A stretch of DNA of 64,000 bases from positions 3,996,501 through 4,060,500 of the forward strand of contig NC_056766.1 in assembly GCF_018687715.1 (NCBI RefSeq), given 5' to 3'. The position numbers were made by a program, and so were the translations under genes. The stretch is from Carya illinoinensis (Eukaryota; Streptophyta; Magnoliopsida; Fagales; Juglandaceae). Positions 49,001 through 62,279 of the stretch are shown here, piece by piece (position 1 is the stretch's first letter; each line of letters starts with the position of its first letter). The notes under the pieces were generated by a model that worked only from the letters and a program-made list of their open reading frames with translations, was not told the DNA's origin and ran no database searches.

Positions 49001-50338
49001 ATGTGAATGGATTCTATATGTGGTATGTATTGTATGTATTTTTACGAAATGAAATGAGAGGCCTCGACCCCAGGCTTTAAACGAAGCAAAGAAAGTGTTT
49101 TAAAATGCCCCTATGAATTGATGGTTTAAATGATGCACAAACTGATATTTTAAATGATGCCATGAAAGGTGTTTAAGCTTATGCTTTTTAAACGACTTTT
49201 ATGAATGAAAGGACTGAAGGACTGTAAGAACTGTAAAGAACAGTAAGAACTGAATGAAAGGAATGTAAAGAACTGTAAAGGACTGATGGACTAAAAAGGA
49301 ATGAAAGGACTTAAATGAATGAATTGACTGAATGCTTAATGTATGAAAATACATAATGGCCATATGAATGGAATGAAATGGTACTGAAGGAATGGACTGG
49401 GCAGATTGCAATACCAGGTAAGTAGTACTGGCAGTGCACCCAGTGCTACACCCTGACAGAATGGAATCTCAACCTGTGGCCACAGGCGAAAACAGGTTCA
49501 AAAGACCCCTAACCCCAGGACACGGGGCGCAACAGTGTGCAACGGCCAATGAAAGTGAAAAGAAAGAATGTATGCATGTTAAGAAAGAATACATATATGT
49601 ATGAAAAGATGTATGCATGAACAGAGTCTTTAAGAAATAAAGGCAGCAAGGTGTGGGGAACTGTTTTACGAAGGAAAACCCTTTTTAAAGAAAAACTCCA
49701 CCTCGTAACGCTTTAAAACGAATTGAATGTCTATCTATGATATGTATGGAGTGAATGCATGACTAAAAACCTATGTTATTCTATTTTAACTGTATGAAGT
49801 AATGCTTACGAGTCATCGACTCATTTTACTTTTAATGTGTGTCCTCCTAAGGACAAGATGAGAATGATGCATCAGGACGGGCACAATCCAAGGGGAAGAG
49901 CACTAAAGCCTAAGCATGTTATTTTGTACGAGAGACTTTAATTATAAAATTTAATGTTTTCTGCTATAACCTTTTAAATTAAGAAACAAGTTTTATTTAT
50001 AAACATGGAATTTTTTGTATTATGGCTTGAAATAAAAGAAAAGTTCAAAAGGAACTGTAATTCCTGTCTATTTTCTTAAAATCATTTTCTAAAGGACCCA
50101 CCAAAAGGATGGACGTTATATGGTATTCCTAGGCATGCTATTTTGTACGAGAGATTTTAATTATAAAAATTTAATATTTTTCCGTTGTAACATTTTTTAT
50201 TAAGAAATAAGTTTTATTTATAAACATAGAGTCTTTTGTATCCTGGTACGAAAGGAAAGAAAATTTTCAAAAGGAACAGTAATTTCCATCTATTTTCTCA
50301 AAATCATTTTCTAAAGAACCCACCACAAGGACATTACA
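46071..50338 (-). mobile_element. Solo LTR-like repeat, copy A (4.27 kb, inverted)
   Basis: On the minus strand it begins TGTAATGTCCTTGTGGTGGG at 50338 and ends near 46071 in GCAAGCTATTCA. The 5-bp duplication TAGGG is present at 46066-46070 and 50339-50343. It is the inverted counterpart of copies B and C: the AAAGAAAGAAGGAGC end, the GTACTCC / GTGTACTC block and the CCACCACAAGGAC end all recur. No retroviral-type coding sequence is present. TG...CA-type ends plus a 5-bp duplication and no second LTR make a solo LTR the best reading. Confidence 0.75.
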
Positions 50339-53264
50339 TAGGGATTTTTTGATAAAATATCATATCATCATATCGCATTGAGCCGATAAATATCATATAA
50401 TTGGATTAAATATTTCAGACTTCGTATTCACATTTTATGCAATAGAGAAAGAAAGTACAAAAATTATGTTTACATGACCAATCATAATAAAATTTCAGAT
50501 TTTAAAGTTCAGAACTATAACGCACGTGTCCTTGTGGTGAGACTTTTAGAAAAATTGTTTTTTAAAATTATATACGGAATTAATGATCCTTAAAAAAAAT
50601 TTCTCTTTCCTTCCCAAGATATGAAAGAGTTCCAAGTTTAAATAAAAACCTACTTTACAAATTAAAAGAGAGCTTGCATTGGAAATTTTAATTAAATAAA
50701 AATGACCTTTTACAAAATTATCCTTTCCTACATTACACAAAACTCTCATAGGCTTTAGTCGCTCTTCCTTTGGGCCATGTATGTCATGTTGCTTCTTCCT
50801 CACTTTGTTTCTGAGAGGGGAGGGACATACATAAAAACTAAAATGAGTCGAATACTCAGTAAACATTACTTCATACAGTAAAACTACATTAACACAGGTT
50901 TTCATTCATGTATTCATCACTCTATACATATTATACGTAAGAAATACATTTATTTAAAACATTATGAGGTGGGATTTTTCTTAAAAAGGGTTTTTTTTTT
51001 TTTTTCATAAAACAGTTCTCCACACCTTGTCTCTTTATTTCTTAAAGAGTCTAAGGACTCATATATTCTCTTATCAATTTCCTTTGGCCGATGCACACTG
51101 TTACACCCCGTGTGTGAGGCTTACAGGCTAGAAATCCCTTTTAGTCAAGGGGTAGCACTGGATGTACTACCAGTACTACTTAACCGGCATTGCAATCTAC
51201 CTAGTCCTTTGGTACCCATTCATCCAGTCATGCCCGTTACGTATTTTTTATACACTAAACATTCAGAGCTTTCCTTGCCTTTCCTTGCATTCATTCATTC
51301 ATTCCTTCAATCCTTTCCTTTTCACTCTTTTTCAATTAACAATCCATTCATTTCATAAACATCATTTAAAAACATAAGCTTAGACCTCTACATTTAAAAG
51401 CATCCTTTAAAATCATAAACATGAGTGTTGTCGTAAACATCAGTTCATAGCATCCTTGAACATCTGTTCATGGCATCATTTAAAATCCATTTTCTAGCCT
51501 CAGTTAAATATCATTATCATAGCGTTATTTAAAAAAACAACAACTTTTATCACGTTACTTTAAATGTCATTTAAAAGTATTGAGCATAAACTTTAAAACA
51601 ATCATTTCCTTTTCATTCCTTTCATTCATCAGCCCATTCATTTTATAAACATCATTTAAAAACATACACTTAAACCTCAATATTTAAAACATCATTTTAA
51701 AAGCATAAACATGAGCATCATCGTGAACATTAGTTTATAGCATCAATCCATGGCATCCTTAAACAGCATTTCATGGCATCATTTAAATATCATTTATAGC
51801 ATCAAGTATAAATCTTAATATTTCTCTTCATGAAAATAAGAACAATAGATACTACATATAATATCCATTCACGTACTTATAACTTATTACTTTGGGTGCA
51901 TAAAAAGGGGCCACCACATAAGGCCTTTACATACATATTCCTTTGAATATCATACATATATAGCATACTTTCATAAAACATCATTCATTTTATAAATCAT
52001 CATTCATTTCATAAATCATCATAAAGAAAAAATTTCATTTTCATTCATTTCATATCATCTGAAAACATAATAAAAATATGAACATAATACTTATCTAGGA
52101 TCCATGCCATTTTTATTTCATATAGTCCATTCATGTGCGTGTCAGATGGCAACCTAAGAGTCATTCTCTATCTAATACATAAGCTACTAAACTAGAAATA
52201 TAACTACACTTCACTTGGAAATACTCTCCTACTATCCTAGGATCTTATGTGTCCCTTACTATGCTAAAACCTTCGAGGTCCACTTACAGTTACTCCATTT
52301 TCCAAACTCAATGTTTTACCTTAATTGCTCATCCACTAAAGTGAACCTACATGATTCACCTTAGGGTTAAGGCACTAGTACTTTCATCTTACTCTTCCTA
52401 TCAACCGCATCTTGATGCATAACTTGAACCGACCAAGTCATGCATCCTAATCCTAGTCTATACACATGTCACTTCCTTCCTGCATCCTAGCCCACACTTT
52501 ATCCTCATTCCCATCCATGCATGCCACATAACTTTAACCTAACTCTAAGTACCCATGTTTAGGATAGATCGTCCATTACCTATGGTAAATTTGTCCAACA
52601 CATGCGTTCAACCAATCTACACAAGATCAAAGTATAATTCATTAACATCTGCTTGTTTACACAAGCTCTATACTCTAATACCAACCTTCTCTAACACGGT
52701 TGGCAAGACTTTCCCTACTTCCAGAACTTTTACTAGTTCATCCCAACACTTGGCACAACAAGACTCCATCCACAACTACAACTCTGTCATGTCACGTAAC
52801 TCAAGACTAATCCCAAGCTACACCGTTGCCACGTGACTTCTACACCAGCATGACTCCTCACATGCTCATGCCACTACATGACATCCTATCACGTTTCCAC
52901 TACGTCACTCTTACACCACTTTCTGACTACATACATACTCCCACCCATACCCAACTACACCGTGACACCTGTCACGCTTTATGCTCCTCAACTATGCAAC
53001 CATCCGAACCTTCACGATACGTCATGTGGTGCATTACGACTACTTTGCATGGAATACAAGCCACATGTACTCCTTTCAATCCACACTCAACTCTACGTCA
53101 CAAAGAGTACACTCCACGTGTACTCTTTCCAATCCACTCTATGCCATATCACCATTATGACGCAGACGTCACACAATGCATCATATGTACACTCCATATG
53201 TACTCCTTTCACAACACACTATGCCATATACTACTACGACGGACACCACACGGCGCATCACTAC

Positions 53265-56249
53265 TGTAATGCCTGTCCTTGTGGTGGGTCATTTTCAAAA
53301 TGATTTTAAGAAAATAGACGAGAATTACAGTTCCTTTTTCAAATTTCTTTTCTTTCCATTCCAGTATATAAAAAACTCCATGTTTATTAATAAAACATAT
53401 TTCTTAATTTAAAAGGTTATAGCGGAAAGCATTAAATTTCATAAATTAAAGTCTTTCGTACAAAATGTAATGCTTAGGCTTTTGGGCTCCCTTGGGCTGT
53501 GTCTGTCCTGACGTGTCATGCTCATCTTGTCCCTGAAATGGCACACATAAAAACTAAAATGAGTCAATGACTCTTAAGCACTACTTCATACAGTTAAAAT
53601 ATAATAACATAGGTTTTCAGTCATGCATTCATCACTCCATACATATCATACATAGACATTTAATTCATTTTAAAATGTTGCGAGATGGAGTTTTTTCTTT
53701 TAAAAAGGGTTTTATTTTCATAAACCGTTCTCCACGCCTTGCTGCCTTCATTTCTTAAAGAGTATTTTCGTGCATACATCCTTTCTTCACATGCGTATTT
53801 CTTTTTTATCGCTTTCATTGGCCGTTGCACATTGTTATGCCCCGTGTGTGAGGGTTAGTGGTCTTTTGGACCTGATTTCGCCCTTGGCCACGGGTTAGGA
53901 ATCCATTTTTTTAGGGCGCAGTACTGGGTGCACTACCAGTACTACTTACCCAGCATTGCAATCTGCCCAGTCTAGTCCTTCGGTACCCTTTCCATTCAAT
54001 CAGTCATAGCCGTTACATGTTTTTATACATTAAATATTCAGTCCTTTACAGTTCTTTCAGTCCTTCAGTCCATTCAATCATAAAAGCCATTTAAAAAGCA
54101 TTGGCTTAAACATCTTCTTTCATGGCATCATTTAAAACATCAGTTCATGCATCCTTTAAAGCATCATCATTTCATAAGGGCATTTCAAAACTCTTTCTTC
54201 ACGTCGTTTAAAGCATTAGACATAAGCATTGACATTTCTTTTTGTGAAAATACATCCAGTACTTACTACATACAGCATCCATTCACATGCATACATTTAC
54301 ATACTTGGGTGCGTGAAAAGGGGGGCCCGTTACATACTTATACTTGAAAGCTTATACTTAGCGTTCTTTTTGTAAAGCGTGTTTCGTGTCATTTCGTAAA
54401 GGAAAAACATTTTATTTTCATTTTCGTTTATTTAGAAAACTCTAGAAGAGTATGAACGTGATACTTACCTAGACTCCATGCCATACTCATTCCATCCAGT
54501 CCATTCATGTGCGTGTCAAATGGCAACCTACATGCATACACATAACATTAATGTCATTCTCTATTTAGTACGTGAGCAACTATATTAGAAATAGAATTAC
54601 ACTTCACTTGGAACACTCTCCTTCTATCCCATGTTCTTACATGCCATTTACTATGCTAAAACCTTCAAGGTCTTATTCTTTAAAGTGAAACTCCGTGATT
54701 CACCTTAGGGTTAAGACACTAGGACCTTTGTCCTACTCTTCTACTAACCACATTCCAATGCATGAGTCAGACCAACTAAGTCAAGCATCCCGATCCTAGA
54801 CAACTTACCCATTACTACCTTCATGCTTCCTAGCCCATACTAAACCCTCATTCCCATCTATACATGCCGCATGACTTTAAGCCAACTCTGAGGCTTAAAC
54901 ATTGTGCGACCATAATTAGAACTGATTACTCATTATATATGGTAAATCCGTCCGGTACATATGTCTCACCAGATGTACATGTACCTTACCCTTTATCACC
55001 TAGGATCATCTTATAGTCCAATGAAAGCCCGCTTGTATAAACAAGCTCCATACTCTGATACCAACTTCTACTCAAACCCGGTCAGTAGGACCTTCCTACT
55101 TCCCAGCCCCCATTTACAAGTTCATCCCAGCACTTGACACGATGGGACTCTTTCCCAATATAGTCTACATCGTGTCACGTAGCTCGAGACTAAGCCCAAG
55201 TTACGTGACAACATCCGTCATGCTTCCACTGCGCTACTCTCACACTCTTCGCCACTTCACACAAGGTGACACCCGTCACCTCCGACTACAAGCCACGTCA
55301 TAGCTATTTCAAGACATTGTTCCCAACGCTATACAATACACTCTACACTCAACTACACTATCCAAACCTTCGTGACATGTCGTCCAGTGTATCACGACAT
55401 TGCACAGAGTACACTTCACGTGAACTCTCTTCCATCCACACTACGCCACACATCACTATGACGCATGCCTCACAATGCATCACCGCACTACATGGAGTAC
55501 GCACCACGTGTACTCCCTCACAATACACCACACCGCAACTACGACACGTACTTCACACCCATACTTCAAAGCACACTACACAATCAAGCCCAACATTTCA
55601 CTACACAACCACACTTCACTTCACAACTATGCAGTGAACTCCACAATACTAACAGCACAGTCCACAACCTATCAACTAACATTTAATATAAATAACAAGG
55701 GATAGAGAGTTATACCATCGATGGGATAACCCATGCGTTGCTCGCTGCTAGTTACGATCAAAGGCATCGGAAGAGTCATACGTGGCAGTTAAACTGCGTA
55801 CGGTAGCTGTTTGGGCTACTAGAGGTGGCTACGAGTGTGGATCTGAGCGTAGGAGGGTTTGGACATGGTCCTAGAATGGTGGCCTCATGGTTGTGCCGAG
55901 GTAGCACACGGTGGTTCATGGAGGAGATTGGGTTGTAGGTCTCAAAGCATGGAAATGGAGAGGGAGAGCTAAGGGAGCTTGGCTAGGCATGGAGGAGTTT
56001 AAGGGAGGTGTGATAGAGCTATGGTGGCAAAGTGGTTTCTGGACGGTGATCCACAACGGCAGATCTGGGCACGAGGTGGAGGAGAGGCCGTGAAAGAGTG
56101 TGGGAGAGTGAGAGAGGTGAGGACTTCGGTTGGGCATGGAAATGGCTAGGGACGGTCATGGGTGGTCAGGGGATCATGGTCGTGTGGGTAGCCGTGTATG
56201 GTGGCACATGGTGGAGAAGCTATGTGTGCGTGTGTAAGGTAGTGCCACA

Positions 56250-56319
<70 letters not shown>

Positions 56320-56631
56320 GAGAGAGTTGCAGGGAAAGGAGGCTATAGAGAGGAAGCCCATGAGGTGGTGGTGTTGTTGGTGGTGCTCGGTGGCTCCGTT
56401 GGCCACGCACAGTGGTGCAAGGAGGAGAAATGGGCTTTAAAACCCATTTCGATTGAAGGGAGGAGAAGAGAGAGAGAGTTGCTGGTGGAACTCACCACCG
56501 GTGGGGTTGAACTTGCCGGCGTGAGGGAGAGTTGCCCATGGTGGAGGTGACCAAAGGTGGCCGGGAGTGGCTGAGCTGGGAGGAGGAGCACAGTGGAGAA
56601 GAGAGAGAGAAGGGCTTGTCGTGTACGCTAG

Positions 56632-56663
<32 letters not shown>

Positions 56664-57243
56664 TGAAAGGAAAAAGTGAAGGAAAAAGGTAGGAGTTTGG
56701 GTATTTAATCCAGGTCATTCGTCTTGGGATCTACAAAACGATCTAACGATGAGTTCAAATACTGATTTGAAAATGCATAAGCATTTATTTAAATTAAAAT
56801 ACTGAGAGGAATTAAGATAGAATATTATTTTATAAACTAAAGTTTATAAAATAATATTCCTTCATCATTAATTAAAATGATGAAGTCTTATTAATTACTT
56901 GAAGAGAATAAAACCATTTAAATTAATTTAGAGTTTTCAACATATTTTAAATCTCGTAATATTTTTAAATGACTAAAATCATTTAATTTAAATGATTTTC
57001 CACAATAATAATATTTTTGGAGCTCTTCAAAAATATTATAATTGTATTATTTTAAAAACAAGCTTAGTCTGATAGCACTGAAAATATCAAATATAAATAT
57101 TTACATGATATTTAAAACATTCATAAGTTTTAAAATACTGGGCTTGTTTTAAAAATCCGCTTGGTATCTTTTACAATACGTCATTGAGACTCGACATGCA
57201 GAACGAGGCTCGTAAATATAAAAGAAAGAAGGAGCGGGTTGTC
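53265..57243 (+). mobile_element. Solo LTR-like repeat, copy C, nested in copy B
   Basis: It begins TGTAATGCCTGTCCTTG and ends GGAGCGGGTTGTC(A). ACTAC lies at 53260-53264 and 57244-57248; if the element is taken to end in CA, the duplication is CTAC. It is about 3.98 kb long and non-coding. It contains several long (GA)n runs at 56249-56325 and 56638-56662, which create Arg/Glu and Ser/Leu frames on the two strands that are not genes. Confidence 0.8.
56249..56325. repeat. (GA)n microsatellite in copy C
   Basis: Nearly uninterrupted GA repeats with two GATA interruptions. Further GA runs are at 56638-56662 (copy C), 58237-58280 (copy B) and 59316-59357 (spacer). Confidence 0.9.
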
Positions 57244-58234
57244 ACTACTACATAACATGGAGTACACACCACGTGTACTCCCTTCACATTACGTTACTCC
57301 GCATCACCACTACAACACGTACATCATACCCACACTTCACACCACAGTCCACAACATTACACAGCATACTACATAACTATGCCTAACACTTCATGTACAC
57401 AGCAACACTTCACATCACCTCACTACACAATGAACTCCACAATACCAATAGCACCGTCCAAAACCAACCAATTTCACATAACTAACTAGGAAAAGGGAAA
57501 AAGAATTATACCATCATCATGATAACTCGTGCATTGCTCGCGATCTAACATGGTCCCGTGGCATCACGAGCCACTAGCTTGGGTAGTGGCTTCTCCTTTG
57601 TGGTCACATCCATGACCTTAAAAAGGGGCTATCTTGTAGGGGCTAGAACTAGGGTTTAGGGCTATGGGGGCATGGTGGTGGAGATTGGGGTGATGTGAGG
57701 TGGTTGAGGCAGTGAGGGGTTTTTGGGTGGTGGCTATGGCCCTGTATGATGGTGGAAGGGGTGAGGAGGCATTTGGTGGTGGTTGGGCTCATTGCATAAG
57801 GTGAAGGGAGATCTAGGAAGGGGTAGTCATGGGTGGTCCATGGTGTTGTCGATGGAGGGGCATGGTGGCGTTGGGGATGGTAGAGGCTGAGGGAAACATA
57901 GGAGAGGGAGAGAGACACGAATCTGAGAGAGGAGAGGGGCTGAGTCAAGGTGGACGATGATCACTCGACTTTGGAGAGGTAGATGTTGGCGCACGGCAGG
58001 CCCATGATGGGAAATTTGGGCAGAATCTGAGAGAAAAAAATAGAGAGCATTTGAGGGTGAGAAAGGGGTTGAGTGGGCTTCGGGTTAGGGAAAATAGGAG
58101 CTAAGGGAGGACGAGGGAGGAGAGAGGGTCATTGGTGGGCTTCGACAAGGCTCATTCAACAGCAGCAGCAACATGGGCTATGACGACAAGGGAAAACCAA
58201 AAGAGAAAGGGGCTGTTTCGGGGCTTGATTTAGT

Positions 58235-58281
<47 letters not shown>

Positions 58282-59001
58282 CATAGGGGAGGAGATCTGA
58301 GGTGTGAGGCTCGGTGTTGGTGCTCAGTGATGATGGAAGGCCGCGACGGCACTGGAGGACGAGAGGGAGAAGAGAGGGAAGGGGAGGGAGTGTGCGGCTT
58401 AAGTGGGAGGGAGGGGAGAGAGAGAGAGACGTGTGGATTGGGGGAAAAGCTAGGGTTTGTGCTTTTAATCCCAACCCCTTCATCTTGGGGTCTTCAAAAT
58501 GATCTGGCGGTGGAGATTAAACATTGAAATAAACTAAGTAAAAATAGCTAAATAAAATATAAATATTATATCATTAATGTAAAATCAACTTCAAATTATA
58601 AGAATAATAATCTTTCATCATTAAATAAAATGATGAAGTTTGCTAAATATTTTTAAGAGAATAAAACCATATAATTAATTAGAGTTGTCAACATAAGTTA
58701 AATCTCATACTATTTTTAAATAACTAAAATTATTTAGACAAATTGATTTTTTAAAATTATAATATTTTTGGAGCTCTCAAAAATATTATAATTGTCTTAC
58801 TTAAAATCAGGCCTGGTTCAATAACACTAGAAATGCCCCATTTAAAATACTTTTCGGGCATTTGAAATATTCGAAGGCTTTAAAACATTAGGCTAGTTTT
58901 AAAAATTACTTGATATCTTTAAAAACACGCGATCAAGGTTCAGCATGTAGAAGGAGACTCGTGACCATTAAAGAGAGAAAGGAGTAGGTTGTTACAAGAA
59001 C

Positions 59002-59312
59002 AGAGACTATTGCAGAATATCAACCTTAGTCAGTTTATACTAAAATATGCAAGTTTTCACAAAATCAACCTCAGTTAGTTTTAGGCAAAGTCTAGCATAT
59101 GAGCACTTACCTAGACTTTTGTAACTTCTCTAAATTTCTACAACATTGTCGAGCGAATATTAATTGTCATCTATAAAATAGAATTAAGCACATTTGTCAT
59201 TAAAATAGAATTAATCGTCACACCAATAAACCCATAACTAACCAGCTTTGTACTCATGTATCATTGCCCATGATATTGTCAATATCTACCAAACCTAACA
59301 TATGCTAATCGC

Positions 59313-59355
<43 letters not shown>

Positions 59356-59731
59356 GCATGGAGGCAAGACATGGAGCTAGCTGGGCAAGGGCAGTTTTCC
59401 AATGTCCATGGAGGAGCCATGGTTGCTGTGTTTGTGTGGAGGCTTGCAAACTGGGTGTTGGACAACGGGTGGCTTACGGTTGAGTATGGCTTAGCAAGTG
59501 CATGTGCAAGTGCAAGAATGAACCGTATCGAAGTATTGTTTACCAAGAACGAGGTTGAAGCCATAGGGAGTTGTAAAGTTGTAATATAAAATACAAAATC
59601 AAGAACTAAACCATGAATCAAAGCAAGAAATAATTTATTTAAAAAACTAGTCATACTAAAAAGAACTAAAATAAATTCTAATGATGCAAATTAATCTAAA
59701 CAATGAACAAACTATTAATGGAGAATGAACT
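59002..59731. other. Spacer right of copy B
   Basis: No gene recognised. It contains a GA run at 59316-59357 and a GC-richer stretch at 59350-59580 whose frames I do not recognise. Confidence 0.45.
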
Positions 59732-60180
59732 CACTACAAAAAAAAAGGGCTATTTGCGGCTAAATTTATTTCCGGCAGTAACATTTTAGTCGCAAATAGC
59801 CGGTTTTGTAACTTCGGGAAAATGTTTGTGTCAACTAGAAAATGTAGCCGGAAAAAATTACTATTTGCGGCGACATTTGTGAGCCGGAAATATTTTGGCC
59901 GCAAATAGTTCGTTTTCCATTCCAAAATCGACTTAATAATATTTTCGCCGTTATACTTACATTGTTAAAGCGACATTTTTTACTTGTTATGGCGACTTTT
60001 TGGTCGCCTTAATAAATTTTCCACTTATTTCCCTCCCGCGTCATCTTATTTTCCCAAGCTCGATTTTTCCCTCTCTTTCTCGCGCTCTCTCTCTCGCTCT
60101 CATGTTCTACAGGAGGGTTTCCGTTCAAAAGCCATCGCCGCCGTCGACTCGCCGTCTTCTCGCCATCTTCTCACCGGTGA
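59732..60180 (+). mobile_element. CACTA-3: left terminus, subterminal repeats and leader
   Basis: CACTACAAAAAAAAAGGGC at 59732 is followed by repeated TTTGCGGC, GCCGGAAA and TAGTCGCAAATAGCC words on both strands, the layout of a CACTA terminus. About 270 bp in, a CT-rich leader starts (about 60030) and ends at a splice donor, TCTCACCG then GTGAGT, at about 60176. This echoes the promoter and leader of the plus-strand gene in CACTA-1. No matching right end is seen up to 64000, so the element is either truncated or runs past the window. Confidence 0.6.
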
Positions 60181-60558
60181 GTTTGTCTTTACTACTCTCA
60201 GGCTCCATTAATCTCTCTCTCACTCTCTGTAACCCTCGCCACTCTGAGTTGTGCCATTTTATCTGTCGTTGAAACAAATTACAGAAATGATTATGAGTTT
60301 CTTCTCTCCTTCATTTATGTCATTTCTGTAATTTTAATGAATCAAAATTATATATACTTTAGGTTGCTTTAGTGCCGCATTATATATTTCATTGGGTTTG
60401 TGTACATGACGAGGCTCTGTTTGTGTATGTATCAGCAGCCTACAATGTTTGTGACTTTCATGGCTTTCTAGCTGATTCAAGAAAATAATGTATATATCAC
60501 TTATAAAAAATAAGGTATTATCTACATAAAGTCAGAATAGAAAGCATTAATTTTCTTT

Positions 60559-60605
<47 letters not shown>

Positions 60606-62279
60606 GTAGAAATTTGAAGCAAATTAAAGCACTAATTGGGAAATCTCAGGAAGTGGAATCTCCTTTGATCTTTACAAAAGTGCCTTTGATCTTTAGGCAT
60701 GTGAATTCTTTTTGGCTCATGGGGCCGACAGGGTAGTGTTCATAAGAATTATACCACAAAGGTCATGTACGTATGACCTAGCTCCTAAGTTTTATATATT
60801 AGTAAATTTTTCTAAGAATGTAATTAAGTGAAAATCGTACTGAATTAAAGCAATGAGATCTATATATGAGGTTGTTTTGTTTTGTTTTGTTTTGTGTTTT
60901 TTTTGTTTTTAAATGTAATGTTGCTTTAGAAGGAACAGATCAAATAAGGAGATCAAGCATATATTATTGTTACCCATAACACAAGTGTTGATAATTTCCA
61001 AATATCTTTTGTGTTTTATTTTGTTGAAATACTATAAATTATATTTGTAGAGCCAATATATGAGTATATGTGTTCCCTTTTTTTTTTTTTGAGATTATGA
61101 AACCTCATTTGAACAATAATCAATAGCCAAAATAGAATGTATGTACCTATTTTAGTAATTGCTTCTTTAGAAAAATGCAATTGCTTCTTTAGTAATTCAG
61201 TACATATTTTTTTCCTCTTTTATCTTTTTGGAGCATGTTGCAGACTCTACACCCTCGAATTAATAGTAGTATATATATATAGTTCCCCAAAGTTTCATTT
61301 GCATTGGGTTTGCTGATGTGTGTGTCTGCATTATGCATGCCTAGCCTAGTACTGGATTTAGCATATATGTAAGAAAGGAAACTACGGCTGCTTTTTAATA
61401 CTCACAACCTTTTCATTAGACATATCAGTGAATAACTTGATTTTCTCACACGTGTGGGATTTAGCACTGTGGTTTTTATTCCATATTGATTCCTTTACAA
61501 ACATTGGTGGGTGCTTATGGTTATATGTTGTATTATTATTGAATTGTTCATATTTCAATCTGTACTCTTATGATTTGTCAAATCTGTTGTGTTTATGGGG
61601 TGAAAAGCTAGCATACAACTTTCTAATCTCCTCCTTATAAAAAACTAGCATATACAACTTTTTGTGTCAAAGATGCATGTAAACTTGTGCCTGTTCAATC
61701 TGAGTGAACTTTAGAGGGACAGGCCAGGTTTAAATTGGATTAAGTTAATAATTTAGAAGAGCAAAAACTTGTTCACATGTACAATTATGAATTTTGCTTT
61801 CTACGTATACATTCTAAAAGCTTGGAGATTTAAGTTAGTGAAGACTTTGGCGCCATGATAAGGGTAGATATGTTATATGTATTTTCAGATTCCTTTGTAG
61901 TTGCTTATTACTAATTGTGTTCGAAATGTATTGAGAAGTTATTACAAGCATTGAATCCACCTTAGCTGCTGAGTGCCCCCCCGCTCAAAAACAAAAGAAA
62001 AAGTACAAAAAGTTCTTGTTGATTAAAAGATATTGTAGTTATTCTTGGGCTATGCCTACGGTTTTATTTATAAGATATTCTGGCGAGAAGGGATTGTTAT
62101 CATCATACAAAATTGTTGGTGCATACTGATTTCCATGAACAAATTTTTTTCTGATAGATAAAATAAAATTTTATTGTTCAATTTCCGTGAAGAAAACTAA
62201 AACTTATGAGATGATGCAAGCCAATTATAATCAAGCAAACTAAGTATAAGACACCTTTCCATTTATAGTAGTGTCAAAC
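60181..62279. other. AT-rich region right of the CACTA-3 leader, no gene recognised
   Basis: Intron-like, AT-rich sequence with (TA)n at about 60564-60602. No recognisable coding sequence. Confidence 0.45.

Larger units (their letters stand above)
50516..58996 (+). mobile_element. Solo LTR-like repeat, copy B, interrupted by copy C
   Basis: It starts at about 50516 (TATAACGCACGTGTCCTTG, a decayed form of the family start) and ends GTAGGTTGTTACA at 58996. The 5-bp duplication AGAAC is present at 50511-50515 and 58997-59001. The sequence is continuous across 53264/57245 once copy C is removed, giving about 4.5 kb. It is more diverged than copy C and hence older. It contains (GA)n at 58237-58280. 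Confidence 0.75.

Noticed and set aside
52555..53412. Overlapping plus-strand frames of 78-147 residues
   Set aside because: Inside LTR copy B and crossing into copy C; repeat-derived composition and no domain.
55911..56718. Arg/Glu and Ser/Leu repeat proteins
   Set aside because: Generated by (GA)n runs read on either strand.
46071..58996. One full LTR retrotransposon with copies A and B or C as its two LTRs
   Set aside because: A is inverted relative to B and C, each copy has its own different 5-bp duplication, and no gag-pol or primer-binding site lies between them.
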